Positions 1-8,980 of a stretch of 39,835 bases of DNA are shown here, one piece after another. Within the stretch, counting starts at the first letter, position 1; each line of letters begins with the position of its first letter. The stretch lies in assembly GCA_902764825.1 (NCBI GenBank), contig CACWXL010000016.1, positions 1 to 39,835 of the forward strand, in the 5' to 3' direction. This stretch comes from Oscillospiraceae bacterium. Lineage in GTDB: Bacteria > Bacillota > Clostridia > Saccharofermentanales > Saccharofermentanaceae. Below the pieces are notes generated by a model. It made no database searches and had not been told where the DNA came from. It saw nothing but the letters and a program-made list of their open reading frames with translations. Both the position numbers and the translations under genes were made by a program.

Positions 1-80
1 TTACCGGCACGGCAAGACGTAAGCACCGGTGTCAACATAACGATAGCCAAAACAATGGCAAAAAACCTGGTTTTTCCCAT
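1..80 (-). CDS. Lipoprotein N-terminus (partial)
   Basis: Only the first 26 codons are inside the window; the gene continues past the left edge. The ATG at 80 is preceded by a G-rich ribosome binding site (AGGGGGG). The peptide begins MGKTRFF, then a hydrophobic stretch, then LTSC at residues 20-23, which fits a type II signal peptide with Cys23 as the lipidated residue. It is therefore likely a membrane-anchored extracytoplasmic lipoprotein. Its function cannot be told from this fragment. Confidence 0.6.
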   Translation of the reverse strand, partial: MGKTRFFAIVLAIVMLTPVLTSCRAG

Positions 81-138
81 AAACAATCCCCCCTGAAAAT
101 ATGGGATCAAATCGATCAAAGTCCTACTGTTCCCCAAC

Positions 139-206
139 AATCGGTATCAAAATTATTTGAATACATCTTCATAGTAAAGTTCAATTACATCAAATCGGCA
201 TCAAAA
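139..206. repeat. Pair of 14-base direct repeats in the gap 81-235
   Basis: AATCGGTATCAAAA (139-152) and AATCGGCATCAAAA (193-206) differ at one base and start 54 bases apart. They lie in the AT-rich gap between the comF remnant and the lipoprotein start, where the lipoprotein promoter must be. They could be regulator sites; no consensus promoter was recognised in the gap. Confidence 0.4.
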
Positions 207-235
207 GTATTAACTTTTTTGGGGGACTGCATTTA

Positions 236-1032
236 TCAGAACGGCTCTGCATTCTTTACCGCTCTGTTTCCTGCAAATGCGGCACAAAGCACCTTGGCAG
301 CTCCTGCCTTATAAAGTGCTTTTGCAGCTTCGTGAAGAGTTGCTCCCGTCGTTGCCACGTCATCTACGATGACAACTCTAAGACCCGTCACATCCCAGTT
401 GCTGCTTACCTCGAAAGCACCCCTTACGTTTCCTGCTCTCTTATTGATATCGTTTATATCCGACTGCCTTCCCGTATCCCTGGTCCTCACAAGGCAGTTT
501 TCTGCCACGGGAATGGAATCTTTGCAACAGGATATGCGATCTCGTAAGCCTGGTTAAAACCTCTTTCAGCATACCTCTCTTCCGATAACGGAATGGGAAC
601 TATCAGATCAGCCCTTATTCCTTCGCGGGCAAGACTCGAACCGAGGACCGTTCCAAACAATCTTGCGAGTTCTTTGTTCTTTCCGAATTTGATCGCAGGT
701 ATCGCACGCTCAGCTATTCCCTTATACGGGAACGGCATATAGAGCGCGAGCCCCGGGCACGGGTCATTTTCGACAGGGTTTGAAAGACATAAAAACCATC
801 TTTTGTCCTCATCACTCGCATCAAGCATGGAAAGGCATTTGCCGCAGATGTGGAGTTCAGGTTCAGTTCCATAGAGAGCAGTGTAAAGCCTGTCGTAGTT
901 CCCAAACCGCTCATTGATATCTGAAACACCGCCGCAGACCGGGCATTTGAAAGGGAGGATAAGATCTGCCGCCCTCTTAAATGCTTCTCTTACTATTATC
1001 GGGATCTCTTTTCTGTCTGATGATCTCCGCAC
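236..1032 (-). pseudogene. comF: ComF-family phosphoribosyltransferase, frameshifted
   Basis: ComF proteins are needed for DNA uptake during transformation in several bacteria and carry a zinc finger plus a PRTase domain. The N-terminal part (GTG start at 1032, 181 codons) has CPVCGG and CGKCL Cys pairs and the RGFNQAYEIAYPVAK segment, then runs out of frame near 521 and stops at 487. The C-terminal part continues in another frame with VVIVDDVATTGAT, the PRPP-binding motif, ending at 236. Adding one base to the short A run of the coding strand (T run at 521-523) restores one continuous protein of normal size. The GTG start overlaps the recD2 stop by one base (TAGTG), indicating translational coupling. 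It is either a real inactivating deletion or a sequencing error. Confidence 0.8.
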
Positions 1033-3380
1033 TACTTATTCCTGCGGAAATCAACAGTCTTCAGAAGGTCTTTTAAGCACGTCTGCCTGGTATCACCCTT
1101 AGGCGCCTTCAAAAACTTCTGAAGTGTTCCTTCAAGCTCAACGATGGTAACGTTCATCTTGCCCCTCGTTACCGCCGTATAGAGCAGGCTGCGCTTATAA
1201 AGGAGCATATTCATCTTGCCCAAAGCGATTATTACCCTGTCAAATTCACAGCCCTGTGACTTATGTACCGTAACGGCATAAGCAAGATCAATGTTCTCCA
1301 GGAGCTTTCCCTTATACTCCGCTGACTTGCCTTCATCAAAAGTTATGGTGCAGCTGCCCTTCACAGGGTCGATGTCACTTACAACTCCGAGTTCGCCGTT
1401 GAATATACCCTGTAAAACCTCACCCGTAACAGGATCTATCCATTCGGTCTGATAATCGTTCTTATTCTGCATGACCTTATCGCCGACATGAAGTGTCAGG
1501 CTCTGGCCTCTTTTTATTACTTTCAGTTCATCTTTAACTTCCAATGCCTGGATAAGCTTATTAAGCTGAACCGTACCCAGAGCGACATTCTCATTCTTCG
1601 TAGGAGTAAGGCAGATAAGATCTTCGTCCTTGTGCTCCAGAACGAGCCTTGCAATGGTCTCCTGCGCTTCCTCTTCTGTCTTGCAGCTGATTATCTCGAA
1701 ATCACCGCCGCCGCTTTCAGGCTCGGTGCCCTCGAGTATGCGCTCGGCATTCACTGCGATAGAGCCGTCGTCAGCATGTCTGTGCAGCGCGTCAAGTCTT
1801 ATCTTCGGGATAGAATTGCAGGACAAAAGATCTCTTAGGATATCGCCTGAACCTACTGAAGGAAGCTGGTCCGGATCGCCTACCAGTATTATCGAAGTGC
1901 CTTTATCCACTGCATCGAGAAGGTGCCTGAAGAGCATCGTATCTACCATAGACATCTCATCGATGACTATTACTCTGCAAACTATCGGATTATCTTTCCC
2001 GTGCACGAAAAGAAGGCTGTTATACTGCCCGGCCCTGTCGTCAGGAAGAAGATCTTCATCGTCTGTACTGATGGTGTTCCTGACACCTAAGAGCCTGTGG
2101 ATCGTAGAAGCCTCAGTGCCGCTCGCCTCCGAGAGCTTCTTCGCGGCTCTTCCCGTGGGAGCTGCAAATACGCAGCTGATCTTATTGCGCCTGAAATACT
2201 CTCCAAGCACGCCCATGATCGTGGTCTTGCCGGTGCCGGGACCGCCCGTGATAACGCTTATCGGGCTGTACATGCAAAGGTACAGAGCATCGAGCTGGGA
2301 CTTGTCCGGAATGATGCATAAGTCAGACGCAACTTCCTTGATTATCCTGTCGCTCTCATCCCTTGGCGGAGGATTAGTCCTTGTCTTCAGCATCTCGTTG
2401 ATGCGTCTCTCGATCGCAAGTTCAGATGCAAAATAACTCATGGTCGCAAAGCGCGCATCGTTGTCCTCGACATCGCAGACAGCACACTTTCCGTTATCGT
2501 ATTTATATACGGCTATCCTCTTGTCTTCTATCGCAAGGCAAGCCGCATCCCTGAACACTTCCGAGAACTGTTCTGAGGTTATCTTAGATTCATGAAGGTT
2601 AACGTACTCAAGCGCTCTTTTCCTCACATCCTGAGGCATTAGAGCCGTTGACTTGGTATCTTCGTGAAGATACATGCAGGCCTGATAAAGAGCCGCCGCG
2701 ATCCTCTCTCTGGCAGTGATCTCCATCCCTTCGCCAAGAGCGATGCGGTCAAGTATCTCAAAGCCGGCGATACCGTGCCCCATAAGGGCATAAGGTCTCT
2801 TACGTATCTCTTCGCAATCAAGCTTATCCGTATTGTTAAGGAGCTTTATCTGAGCCTGCGAAAAGCCCATCAGCTTAGCTTCGAGGCCCTGATCGAAGAA
2901 CTCGTATTTCTCGACTATCTGATCGCATATGGCGATCGCTCTGGAAGACGTAAGACCGCTCACTTCAGAAGAAGCAAGTTCAGGTGTCTCGGTAAGGACC
3001 TTCAGGATATCTTTACCGAACTTTTCAGCCAATGCTTCTGCAGTAGTCTTGCCCAGACCGCTGATGTTATCTGCAAGGAAAGACGCAATAAGGAGCGTAT
3101 CGCCGGCATCCTCATCGACCTTGATCTTCTTTAATGTGACCTGCGGCCTGTTGTTCCATTCCGTAACCTTGCCGGAGATTATGTATGAACCGCCTTCAAC
3201 GATATCGACCTTGGATCTGCCTGCTACCGTGAATCTGCCGTCGCAAAGAAAAGAGACAAAGTTATTGGCCTTCCTCGGACAGAAGACCTTGATGCAGGTA
3301 ACCTTTGCATCCTCGATCTCACTGCCGATATCAGCGACCGTCAAAGTGAGCTTCTTATCTTCCTTAGCGTCGTTCTTCAT
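1032..3380 (-). CDS. recD2: RecD2-type ATP-dependent DNA helicase
   Basis: This is a 782-residue superfamily 1B helicase, working 5' to 3' on DNA; RecD2 acts without RecBC in DNA repair. It has an N-terminal OB-like region, a helix-hairpin-helix near residue 105 (ISGLGKTTAEALAEKFG), Walker A GGPGTGKTT near 378, Walker B VIVIDEMSM near 475, motif III GDPDQLPSVG near 500, motif V AVTVHKSQG and motif VI YTAVTRGK near 735. I chose ATG 3380. The longer frame from TTG 3437 lacks a ribosome binding site and would begin inside the metK terminator T tract. It is followed directly by the comF remnant. Reading from metK would need terminator read-through. Confidence 0.93.
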   Translation of the reverse strand: MKNDAKEDKKLTLTVADIGSEIEDAKVTCIKVFCPRKANNFVSFLCDGRFTVAGRSKVDIVEGGSYIISGKVTEWNNRPQVTLKKIKVDEDAGDTLLIASFLADNISGLGKTTAEALAEKFGKDILKVLTETPELASSEVSGLTSSRAIAICDQIVEKYEFFDQGLEAKLMGFSQAQIKLLNNTDKLDCEEIRKRPYALMGHGIAGFEILDRIALGEGMEITARERIAAALYQACMYLHEDTKSTALMPQDVRKRALEYVNLHESKITSEQFSEVFRDAACLAIEDKRIAVYKYDNGKCAVCDVEDNDARFATMSYFASELAIERRINEMLKTRTNPPPRDESDRIIKEVASDLCIIPDKSQLDALYLCMYSPISVITGGPGTGKTTIMGVLGEYFRRNKISCVFAAPTGRAAKKLSEASGTEASTIHRLLGVRNTISTDDEDLLPDDRAGQYNSLLFVHGKDNPIVCRVIVIDEMSMVDTMLFRHLLDAVDKGTSIILVGDPDQLPSVGSGDILRDLLSCNSIPKIRLDALHRHADDGSIAVNAERILEGTEPESGGGDFEIISCKTEEEAQETIARLVLEHKDEDLICLTPTKNENVALGTVQLNKLIQALEVKDELKVIKRGQSLTLHVGDKVMQNKNDYQTEWIDPVTGEVLQGIFNGELGVVSDIDPVKGSCTITFDEGKSAEYKGKLLENIDLAYAVTVHKSQGCEFDRVIIALGKMNMLLYKRSLLYTAVTRGKMNVTIVELEGTLQKFLKAPKGDTRQTCLKDLLKTVDFRRNK

Positions 3381-3433
3381 TGCCTGCTCTTCCCGTAAAC
3401 TTTTCCAAATGCTAACAGTAAAATCTCCACAAA

Positions 3434-3470
3434 ACAATAAGCCCGGCCAAAGTTGAGACTCTGACCGGGC
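3434..3470 (-). terminator. Terminator after metK
   Basis: Reading leftwards after the metK stop, GCCCGG and CCGGGC arms (3441-3470) form a stem of about nine pairs with one mismatch, followed by a T-rich tract (TTATTGTTTT). It separates metK from recD2. Confidence 0.7.
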
Positions 3471-3495
3471 CTTTAAAACCGATTATGTCCTCTTA

Positions 3496-4686
3496 TCAGA
3501 TACCGGCGAGATTTCTGATCTCTTCTGCCTTATCCGTCTTCTCCCAAGGGAGCTCAATATCAGTTCTTCCGAAGTGACCGTAGCTTGCCGTCTTAGCATA
3601 GATAGGTCTTCTTAAATCAAGATCCCTGATGATGGCTGCAGGTCTTAAGTCGAATACCTTGTTGACGATCTCAGTGATCTTCTCGTCGCTGATCTTGCCT
3701 GTATCAAATGTGTCTACCATTACGGATACGGGCTTAGCAACACCGATTGCGTATGCAACCTGAACTTCGCACTCAGAAGCCAAGCCTGATGCTACGATGT
3801 TCTTTGCGATATAACGCATCATGTAGCATGCTGAACGGTCAACCTTCGTCGGATCCTTACCGGAGAAGCATCCGCCGCCGTGACGTGCAAAACCGCCGTA
3901 TGTGTCAACGATGATCTTTCTGCCTGTAAGACCGGAGTCACCCTGAGGTCCGCCTACTACGAATCTGCCTGTAGGGTTAATGTAGATCTTCGTATTCTCA
4001 TCCATAAGATCAGCAGGGATAACGGCCTTGATGACATTCTCCTTGATGTAATCCTCAAGATATTCGAGAGTTACGTCAGCGCTGTGCTGTGTGGAGATAA
4101 CGACTGCATCGATCCTCTTTACCTTATCGTTCTCATACTCTACCGTAACCTGTGACTTACCGTCAGGTCTTAAGAAGTCGGCGCCGTTCTTACGTACTTC
4201 CGTAAGGCGGATCGTGAGCTTGTGGGCAAGAGCGATAGGCATAGGCATAAGCTCAGGTGTATCGTCGTTTGCATAACCGAACATCATGCCCTGGTCGCCT
4301 GCACCCGTATCGAGTTCCTTTTCGCCGCCGTGACGTGCCTCATAAGACTCGTTAACGCCCATGGCGATGTCGGGAGACTGCTCGTCGATGGATGTAAGGA
4401 CAGCGCATGAGTGGCTGTCAAAGCCCATCTCGCTTGAGTTATAGCCGATCTCCTTTACCGTATTTCTTACGATCGAAGGAATATCGACATAAGCCGATGT
4501 GGAGATCTCGCCCATAACGAGTACCATACCTGTTGTTGTGCATGTCTCGCATGCAACACGTGCTGTCGGATCCTGCTCTAAGATGGCATCGAGCACACTG
4601 TCAGAGATCTGGTCGCAGATCTTGTCGGGATGTCCCTCAGTAACTGATTCGGAAGTGAACAGCCAGTTTCCTTTTTTATTTCTCAT
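3496..4686 (-). CDS. metK: S-adenosylmethionine synthetase
   Basis: This cytosolic enzyme makes S-adenosylmethionine from methionine and ATP. At 396 residues it has the normal family length. Visible signatures are [19 protein letters not shown] at the N-terminus, [12 protein letters not shown] in the middle, the phosphate-binding loop [16 protein letters not shown], and the C-terminal TASYGHFGR segment. The ATG at 4686 follows a good ribosome binding site (AGAAAGGAAAG). Expression is controlled by the SAM-I riboswitch and terminator immediately upstream, so the product turns off its own synthesis. Nothing in the protein is unusual. Confidence 0.97.
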   Translation of the reverse strand: MRNKKGNWLFTSESVTEGHPDKICDQISDSVLDAILEQDPTARVACETCTTTGMVLVMGEISTSAYVDIPSIVRNTVKEIGYNSSEMGFDSHSCAVLTSIDEQSPDIAMGVNESYEARHGGEKELDTGAGDQGMMFGYANDDTPELMPMPIALAHKLTIRLTEVRKNGADFLRPDGKSQVTVEYENDKVKRIDAVVISTQHSADVTLEYLEDYIKENVIKAVIPADLMDENTKIYINPTGRFVVGGPQGDSGLTGRKIIVDTYGGFARHGGGCFSGKDPTKVDRSACYMMRYIAKNIVASGLASECEVQVAYAIGVAKPVSVMVDTFDTGKISDEKITEIVNKVFDLRPAAIIRDLDLRRPIYAKTASYGHFGRTDIELPWEKTDKAEEIRNLAGI

Positions 4687-4702
4687 TTTCTTTCCTTTCT
4701 AC

Positions 4703-4718
4703 CATTGCCTTGGCAATG
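4703..4718 (-). repeat. Short inverted repeat before the metK ribosome binding site
   Basis: CATTGCC and GGCAATG arms are separated by two bases, between the riboswitch terminator and the ribosome binding site. In the read-through transcript this could form a small hairpin next to the ribosome binding site. Any role is unproven. Confidence 0.35.
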
Positions 4719-4746
4719 AAAAAAACCTCCTCCCGAAAGGAGAAGG
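4719..4746 (-). terminator. Riboswitch-controlled terminator of metK
   Basis: Arms CCTTCTCC and GGAGGAGG form eight pairs (one G-T) around a TTTCG loop and are followed by seven T residues. It lies 21 bases after the SAM-I aptamer and is its expression platform: SAM binding should favour this hairpin and stop transcription. Confidence 0.88.
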
Positions 4747-4767
4747 CCAACGCTTAATGTATCGATC

Positions 4768-4862
4768 CTCATCTTTCAGGTTTCCCTGCCGGAATTGGCA
4801 CCGCTGCTTTCCGCGGTTGCCGGGCTCATAACGGGCCGGTCCCTAGAGCCACTCTTGATAAG
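4768..4862 (-). promoter_or_regulatory. SAM-I (S-box) riboswitch aptamer
   Basis: The minus strand shows the classic S-box core: CTTATCAAGAGTGGC at the 5' side, then AGGGAC and CGGCCCG, then GCCCGGCAACC, then the GGTGCCAATTCC segment and GGCAGGGAAACCTG, closing with GATGAG. P1 is formed by CTTATC (4862-4857) and GATGAG (4773-4768). The element is 95 bases long and sits in the metK leader, the usual place for this class. It senses SAM, the product of MetK. Confidence 0.96.
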
Positions 4863-4886
4863 CAAGATTTATATTGTAACGACAAA

Positions 4887-4915
4887 ATTGTACTTATACC
4901 TCTGCCCTTTGTCAA
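4887..4915 (-). promoter_or_regulatory. metK promoter
   Basis: TTGACA (4915-4910) and TACAAT (4892-4887) are separated by 17 bases, a near-perfect housekeeping sigma factor promoter. Transcription would start close to 4880, about 18 bases before the riboswitch P1 helix. Confidence 0.85.
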
Positions 4916-5040
4916 TCACCAATATCCCTATTATCCTGATAGGATGAAAAAGTTCTCGAAAATCTGTCCCCAAAAGCAATTTGTTAATAATAATAATTAA
5001 TTTATTACCCTCCTCGGAAAGGCTGTTTATGCGCTTTTTC

Positions 5041-5096
5041 TTGTCGGTTTTTGTCGTATTTTGTCGCTTCTATCAAGGCTTTCAGGGCCTTACAAT
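5041..5096 (+). promoter_or_regulatory. Probable tad operon promoter with three phased TTGTCG repeats
   Basis: TTGTCG occurs at 5041, 5051 and 5061, exactly 10 bases apart, so the three copies face the same side of the helix. A good -10 box (TACAAT, 5091-5096) follows, with only a poor -35 (TTCTAT, 5068-5073, spacing 17). A weak -35 next to phased repeats suggests an activator-dependent promoter. The repeats share the TTGTCG part of the Spo0A box (TTGTCGAA) but not its last two A residues. The rest of the divergent gap 4863-5132 shows no other gene. Confidence 0.45.
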
Positions 5097-5132
5097 CCTG
5101 CTTAAGAACCATAAGTTAAGGAGGAACGGTAA

Positions 5133-6041
5133 ATGGCATTTACGATCAAGATCTATGAGAAGAACGAATACATATCGGGACTTTTGAAGAAGAGACTCAA
5201 GAGTTTCTTCCCTGATGCCTATATCGTTAATCCTTACTTTGACGATCAGGATCAGGAAACAAGATTCAGTGATTACGAGAGAGTCTTATACGATCCCAAA
5301 GATATAAGCAAGGAAGAACTTTCCTCATTTTCAGTCTCACCCATTAGGCTAACGGAAGACGGCGGGATAATTGATTGTGCCCGATTTATCCCCATGATCA
5401 GGAAGAATGCGGAATCCCCCTCTTTTCCGGCACCTGTCACGGGTTCTTTGACCGCCGTCATTCCGTTCGTCTACTCGGATGTAAGAGACAGATACATATG
5501 CAGCTTAGGACATGACCTCTCGGGTGCGGACTTTAACATCCGGCTGGATTTCACGAGCAAGATCAGGTCTTTGTGGAGATCTCCGGCAGGGTCTAACATG
5601 ACGTCTCTTCTGGAAGCATGCAGATCCAAGAAGTTCGAACCTGAAGACATCCTCAAGTACTGCAACATGGATGATTCCGGGTTCCTTACGCCGGGAAGCT
5701 GCATGAATAACGATGACGTCTACGACATCGGCGTATCCCGTTCCATGGCCCTGATAAACCATGCGGCAAATCTCGCACACTCAAACAGGAGATTCGTGAA
5801 TGTCGTTGCAGTCGTCGAAGGCTTCAGGTCGAATGATCTTCCTGAACTTCTGAGCAGCTGCGACCATGTAACCATTCTGCTGCCCGCCATAAATGCAGGT
5901 GAAGACATAGGCTCCAAAGATCTTATCGCGCAGCTTACAAAGGCTCTCGGAAGAGAAAGGATCTTCGTCTTCTACGCCGATGACATTAAGGATCCGGGCA
6001 TTCTCGATTACAGGTTAAGTCCAGGGAGACAAGCCGTATGA
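5133..6041 (+). CDS. TadZ/CpaE-like protein lacking an ATPase motif
   Basis: A 302-residue soluble protein heads the tad operon, with an excellent ribosome binding site (AAGGAGG). It has no signal peptide, no membrane segment and no Walker A or B motif. The N-terminus (IKIYEKNEYISGLLKKRLKSFF) resembles the first strand and helix of a receiver domain, as in the atypical receivers of TadZ/CpaE proteins, which place the pilus machine at a cell site. The C-terminal half alternates strands and helices like the rest of such a fold, but without nucleotide-binding residues. The assignment rests mainly on its place directly before tadA, whose ATG overlaps this stop codon (ATGA). It could be a different accessory factor. 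Confidence 0.5.
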   Translation: MAFTIKIYEKNEYISGLLKKRLKSFFPDAYIVNPYFDDQDQETRFSDYERVLYDPKDISKEELSSFSVSPIRLTEDGGIIDCARFIPMIRKNAESPSFPAPVTGSLTAVIPFVYSDVRDRYICSLGHDLSGADFNIRLDFTSKIRSLWRSPAGSNMTSLLEACRSKKFEPEDILKYCNMDDSGFLTPGSCMNNDDVYDIGVSRSMALINHAANLAHSNRRFVNVVAVVEGFRSNDLPELLSSCDHVTILLPAINAGEDIGSKDLIAQLTKALGRERIFVFYADDIKDPGILDYRLSPGRQAV

Positions 6042-7234
6042 ATCAGGTCAAGACAGATCCTGCAGACATCAAGGAGCAGATCACGTACTGCGTTCTGAAT
6101 GCAATATCAGGTGAGACAGACCCGTCTGACGAGAAGCTCAGGGAGATAATATCCGACGTCATATCCGATAATCCTTCCTACAAGATGAATCTTGACCAGA
6201 AACGCGAAATGGCCCAGATGGTATTCAACTCGTTAAGACGCCTTGATGTCATCGAGCCTTTGATGGAAGATCCTTCGGTCACGGAGATCATGGTCAACGG
6301 ACCATATAAGATCTTTTTCGAGCGCGGCGGAAAGCTCTACAAATCCAATCTGTCTTTCCGCGATGAGGAGTCGCTTAAGACATGCATCTCATGCTTTTTC
6401 GCGAACCAGAACAGACCTCTTAACGAAGCTAATCCAATTGCCGACTTAAGACTTCCCGACGGCTCCAGAGCAAACGCTGTCCTGCCTCCGATATCAAGAG
6501 AAACTACAGTAACGATAAGAAAGTTTACGGGCATCACGCACGACATCGTAACGCTCATAAGACAGGACTTCATAAGCGAAGATGCTGCAAGGTTTCTTGC
6601 AGAGTGCGTAAGGAATAAAAGGACCATCTTCATATGCGGCGGCACAGGGAGCGGAAAGACGACGTTCCTGAACTCCCTGTCGAACTTCATACCGAAGAAT
6701 GAAAGGATCGTAACCATAGAGGATTCAGCTGAATTAAAGCTTCAGGGGATCGACAATCTGGTCCAGATGGAAGGAAGGCTCCCGGGTCCTGACGGCACCG
6801 GAGAAGTAAACATAGGAATGATGATCAGGGCGTCTCTTCGAATGAGACCTGACCGCATCATAGTAGGCGAAGTGAGAGGCAAGGAAAGCGCTGATCTCCT
6901 GTCCTGCTTAACAAGCGGACACCCGGGTTCCATGAGCACGGGGCACAGCAACTCCTGCTTCGAGATGATGGAGAGGCTTACGGCCATGATAATGTCAGGG
7001 TCATCTCTCCCCTACGATGCGATCCTGTCACAGGTATCGATGGGAATAAACATAGTCCTTCACATAATGAGAAGCCGTGAAGGCAAAAGATACATAGATG
7101 AGATCTGCGAGGTAATGCCGCCTCAGGATCACGAATACAGACTTAAGACACTATACAGAAACAAAGGAGGTGACGGACTTGAACGTATCGCAAGCGATGA
7201 AGATATCAAAAGAGCGATGGCTTACCGTGCGTAA
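6038..7234 (+). CDS. tadA: Tad pilus assembly ATPase TadA/CpaF
   Basis: This 398-residue secretion ATPase powers assembly of Flp/Tad pili at the cytoplasmic face of the membrane. The N-terminal domain contains DPSVTEIMVNGP and LPDGSRANAVLPP. The motor domain has Walker A GGTGSGKTTF (about residues 201-210), the Asp-box RIVTIEDSAEL, RMRPDRIIVGEVRG (Walker B region) and the His-box GHPGSMSTGHSNS. These make it CpaF/TadA rather than a type II secretion or type IV pilus ATPase. The start overlaps the preceding stop by four bases (ATGA), and its 3' end overlaps the next gene, so the operon is translationally coupled. Confidence 0.94.
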   Translation: MNQVKTDPADIKEQITYCVLNAISGETDPSDEKLREIISDVISDNPSYKMNLDQKREMAQMVFNSLRRLDVIEPLMEDPSVTEIMVNGPYKIFFERGGKLYKSNLSFRDEESLKTCISCFFANQNRPLNEANPIADLRLPDGSRANAVLPPISRETTVTIRKFTGITHDIVTLIRQDFISEDAARFLAECVRNKRTIFICGGTGSGKTTFLNSLSNFIPKNERIVTIEDSAELKLQGIDNLVQMEGRLPGPDGTGEVNIGMMIRASLRMRPDRIIVGEVRGKESADLLSCLTSGHPGSMSTGHSNSCFEMMERLTAMIMSGSSLPYDAILSQVSMGINIVLHIMRSREGKRYIDEICEVMPPQDHEYRLKTLYRNKGGDGLERIASDEDIKRAMAYRA

Positions 7235-8741
7235 GAGCAGTCATCCCTTCGCAGTTTTCCTTGCAAAGACCATCTGGGTATATCCGGTCTTTGTTGCCGT
7301 TGTATACTTTGCGTCCGGCCTTTTCATCAGTTCTGAAACAGTAAGACTGATCCTCGCTGTTGCGCTCAGCATATTTCCCTGGAAAGAAGCGATGAAGAAG
7401 ATCTACTCGAATAACTACAGGCACATGAGGACCCAGCTTCTGGTCCTTCTTCAGGTGCTCACCACAAGTGTGTCGAGCGGATATTCCATCGAGAAATCAC
7501 TTCTTCTGATAAGACCCGTTATCGAGAGGACATTCGGCAGACGTTCAATGCTGTTAAAGCCTCTGATCAATCTTGAGAACAACTTAAAGCTTCATGTAAG
7601 CCTTGAAGAATCTCTGAATACATTCGCAAAGCAGATAGCATTTCCTGAGACAGTTCCGGTATTCCATGCCCTTGCCATATCAGGAGAGATCGGCAACAAC
7701 AGTCTTTCCATATTGAGAAGTTCTTGTCAGATGCTGTCTGAACTTAATGCGGTTCAAGGAGAGATCGCGGCATCCAATGCCGGCAAAAATGCCGAGGCGG
7801 CCATTCTCTGTGCAATGCCTTTTGGCGTTACATTTGCGCTTAATTACATGAGCCGCGAATATCTTGATATGGCAAGGAATACAAGGACCGGTTCATTCCT
7901 TCTGGCGTTAGCATTCGGCGTATGCACGATAGCATGTGCGATGCTTTTAAAGTTCATGTCACATGAACACGGAAGAAAGGCTTATAAATCCGAACTGGCG
8001 GTAAATCTGACTTCAGGAAAAGCTTACAGCACGCCTCTTACAAGGCTCGTAAAAAAGATCTTCCCCGCCAGCTTCATTACTGCCAGGCACGAACTCTTTA
8101 ACGAACTCTCGGTAAACCCGGATTACACTTATGAACAGTATCTTAAAAAGCAGCTTTTGACAGGAACGGTATTCCTGGCCTTGTCAGCTTCAATACTCAT
8201 AACACTTGGTAAGAACCCTCTCTTTGCGCTCTTTTTAACGGCCGCATTATTGTTACTTGGCGGATTTGAGATCAGGTCTGATGTTGAGCGCAAAAGAGAG
8301 GATCTTATGAGTGACATTCCGTTGTTCCTGTGCCTTATTTCGACACTTCTGGAATCGGGAATGCAGCTGCCAAAAGCAATATCAATTTGCGCTAAGGCAT
8401 TCGATGAGAACAAGAGCTTATCGCTTGAGATAAAGAACTTGAGAGCAATGATCTTAAGCGGCATACCCGCTTCAGACGCGATCGAGAAATTCTCGTTAAG
8501 GATACAGATCCCGGAAGCGCAGGCAGCACTGCTCCTCGTGGCAAGATACGGCAGGCTCGGCACTTCTGAAGTACTGAATATGCTTAATCTGCAGTCCCAG
8601 GCATGCTGGAACTTATGCAGAAATGCATCACGCAAAAGACAGGAACGTGAAGCTCTAGGAATGATCATCCCCATGACGCTTGATTTCATAAGCGTCCTGA
8701 TGGTCGCAATGACACCCGCAATTATCTCACTCGGCATATAA
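7179..8741 (+). CDS. TadB-TadC-like fused membrane platform protein
   Basis: This is an inner membrane platform protein for the pilus motor. It carries two type II secretion F-like domains. The first, about residues 85-270, includes LLVLLQVLTTSVSSGYSIEKS. The second, about 375-515, includes LFLCLISTLLESGMQLPKA. Hydrophobic segments sit near residues 30-70, around 205-260, near 340-360 and at the C-terminus. In most Tad loci these are two genes, tadB and tadC, each about 300 residues; here one reading frame of about 520 residues holds both. I chose TTG 7179 because AGGAGG (7165-7170) lies eight bases before it. GTG 7170 overlaps that site, and ATG 7197 is too far away. It overlaps tadA by 56 bases. 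Confidence 0.8.
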   Translation: MNVSQAMKISKERWLTVRKSSHPFAVFLAKTIWVYPVFVAVVYFASGLFISSETVRLILAVALSIFPWKEAMKKIYSNNYRHMRTQLLVLLQVLTTSVSSGYSIEKSLLLIRPVIERTFGRRSMLLKPLINLENNLKLHVSLEESLNTFAKQIAFPETVPVFHALAISGEIGNNSLSILRSSCQMLSELNAVQGEIAASNAGKNAEAAILCAMPFGVTFALNYMSREYLDMARNTRTGSFLLALAFGVCTIACAMLLKFMSHEHGRKAYKSELAVNLTSGKAYSTPLTRLVKKIFPASFITARHELFNELSVNPDYTYEQYLKKQLLTGTVFLALSASILITLGKNPLFALFLTAALLLLGGFEIRSDVERKREDLMSDIPLFLCLISTLLESGMQLPKAISICAKAFDENKSLSLEIKNLRAMILSGIPASDAIEKFSLRIQIPEAQAALLLVARYGRLGTSEVLNMLNLQSQACWNLCRNASRKRQEREALGMIIPMTLDFISVLMVAMTPAIISLGI

Positions 8742-8755
8742 AGGAGGAAAAGGCT

Positions 8756-8929
8756 ATGCGACAGACAAAGAAACGTTGGAATAAGAAAGGTATGGGAACC
8801 GTTGAAATAGTGATCATCATCGCGGTGCTCGTAGCATTGGCCCTGCTCTTCAGGACCGGTCTTACGGAATATGGAGAAAAGGTAATGGACTTCTGTTTTG
8901 ACGATTCAAAGATAGCATCCGCTTTCTGA
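8756..8929 (+). CDS. Flp1-like pilin (57 residues)
   Basis: A very short gene with a perfect ribosome binding site (AAGGAGG), 14 bases after the preceding stop. The product has a basic start (MRQTKKRWNKKG), then GMGTVEIVIIIAVLVALALL, then a short soluble tail. G12 followed by Glu17 at the +5 position of the mature form is the class III prepilin pattern, and the sequence strongly resembles the Flp1-like family of Clostridia. It is likely the main pilus subunit, cut after G12 by a prepilin peptidase that is not in this window, then assembled by TadA and the TadB-TadC protein. Confidence 0.82.
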   Translation: MRQTKKRWNKKGMGTVEIVIIIAVLVALALLFRTGLTEYGEKVMDFCFDDSKIASAF

Positions 8930-8980
8930 ATCCTCACCTGTAAAAACGAGTTTTTGAGTTATTTGTAAAGGATCATAAAA

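Noticed and set aside
487..530. Programmed frameshift in comF
   Set aside because: There is no classic slippery heptamer and no stimulating hairpin evident; a single lost base in a short A run is simpler.
3381..3437. Longer recD2 start at TTG 3437
   Set aside because: It would begin inside the metK terminator T tract and has no ribosome binding site.
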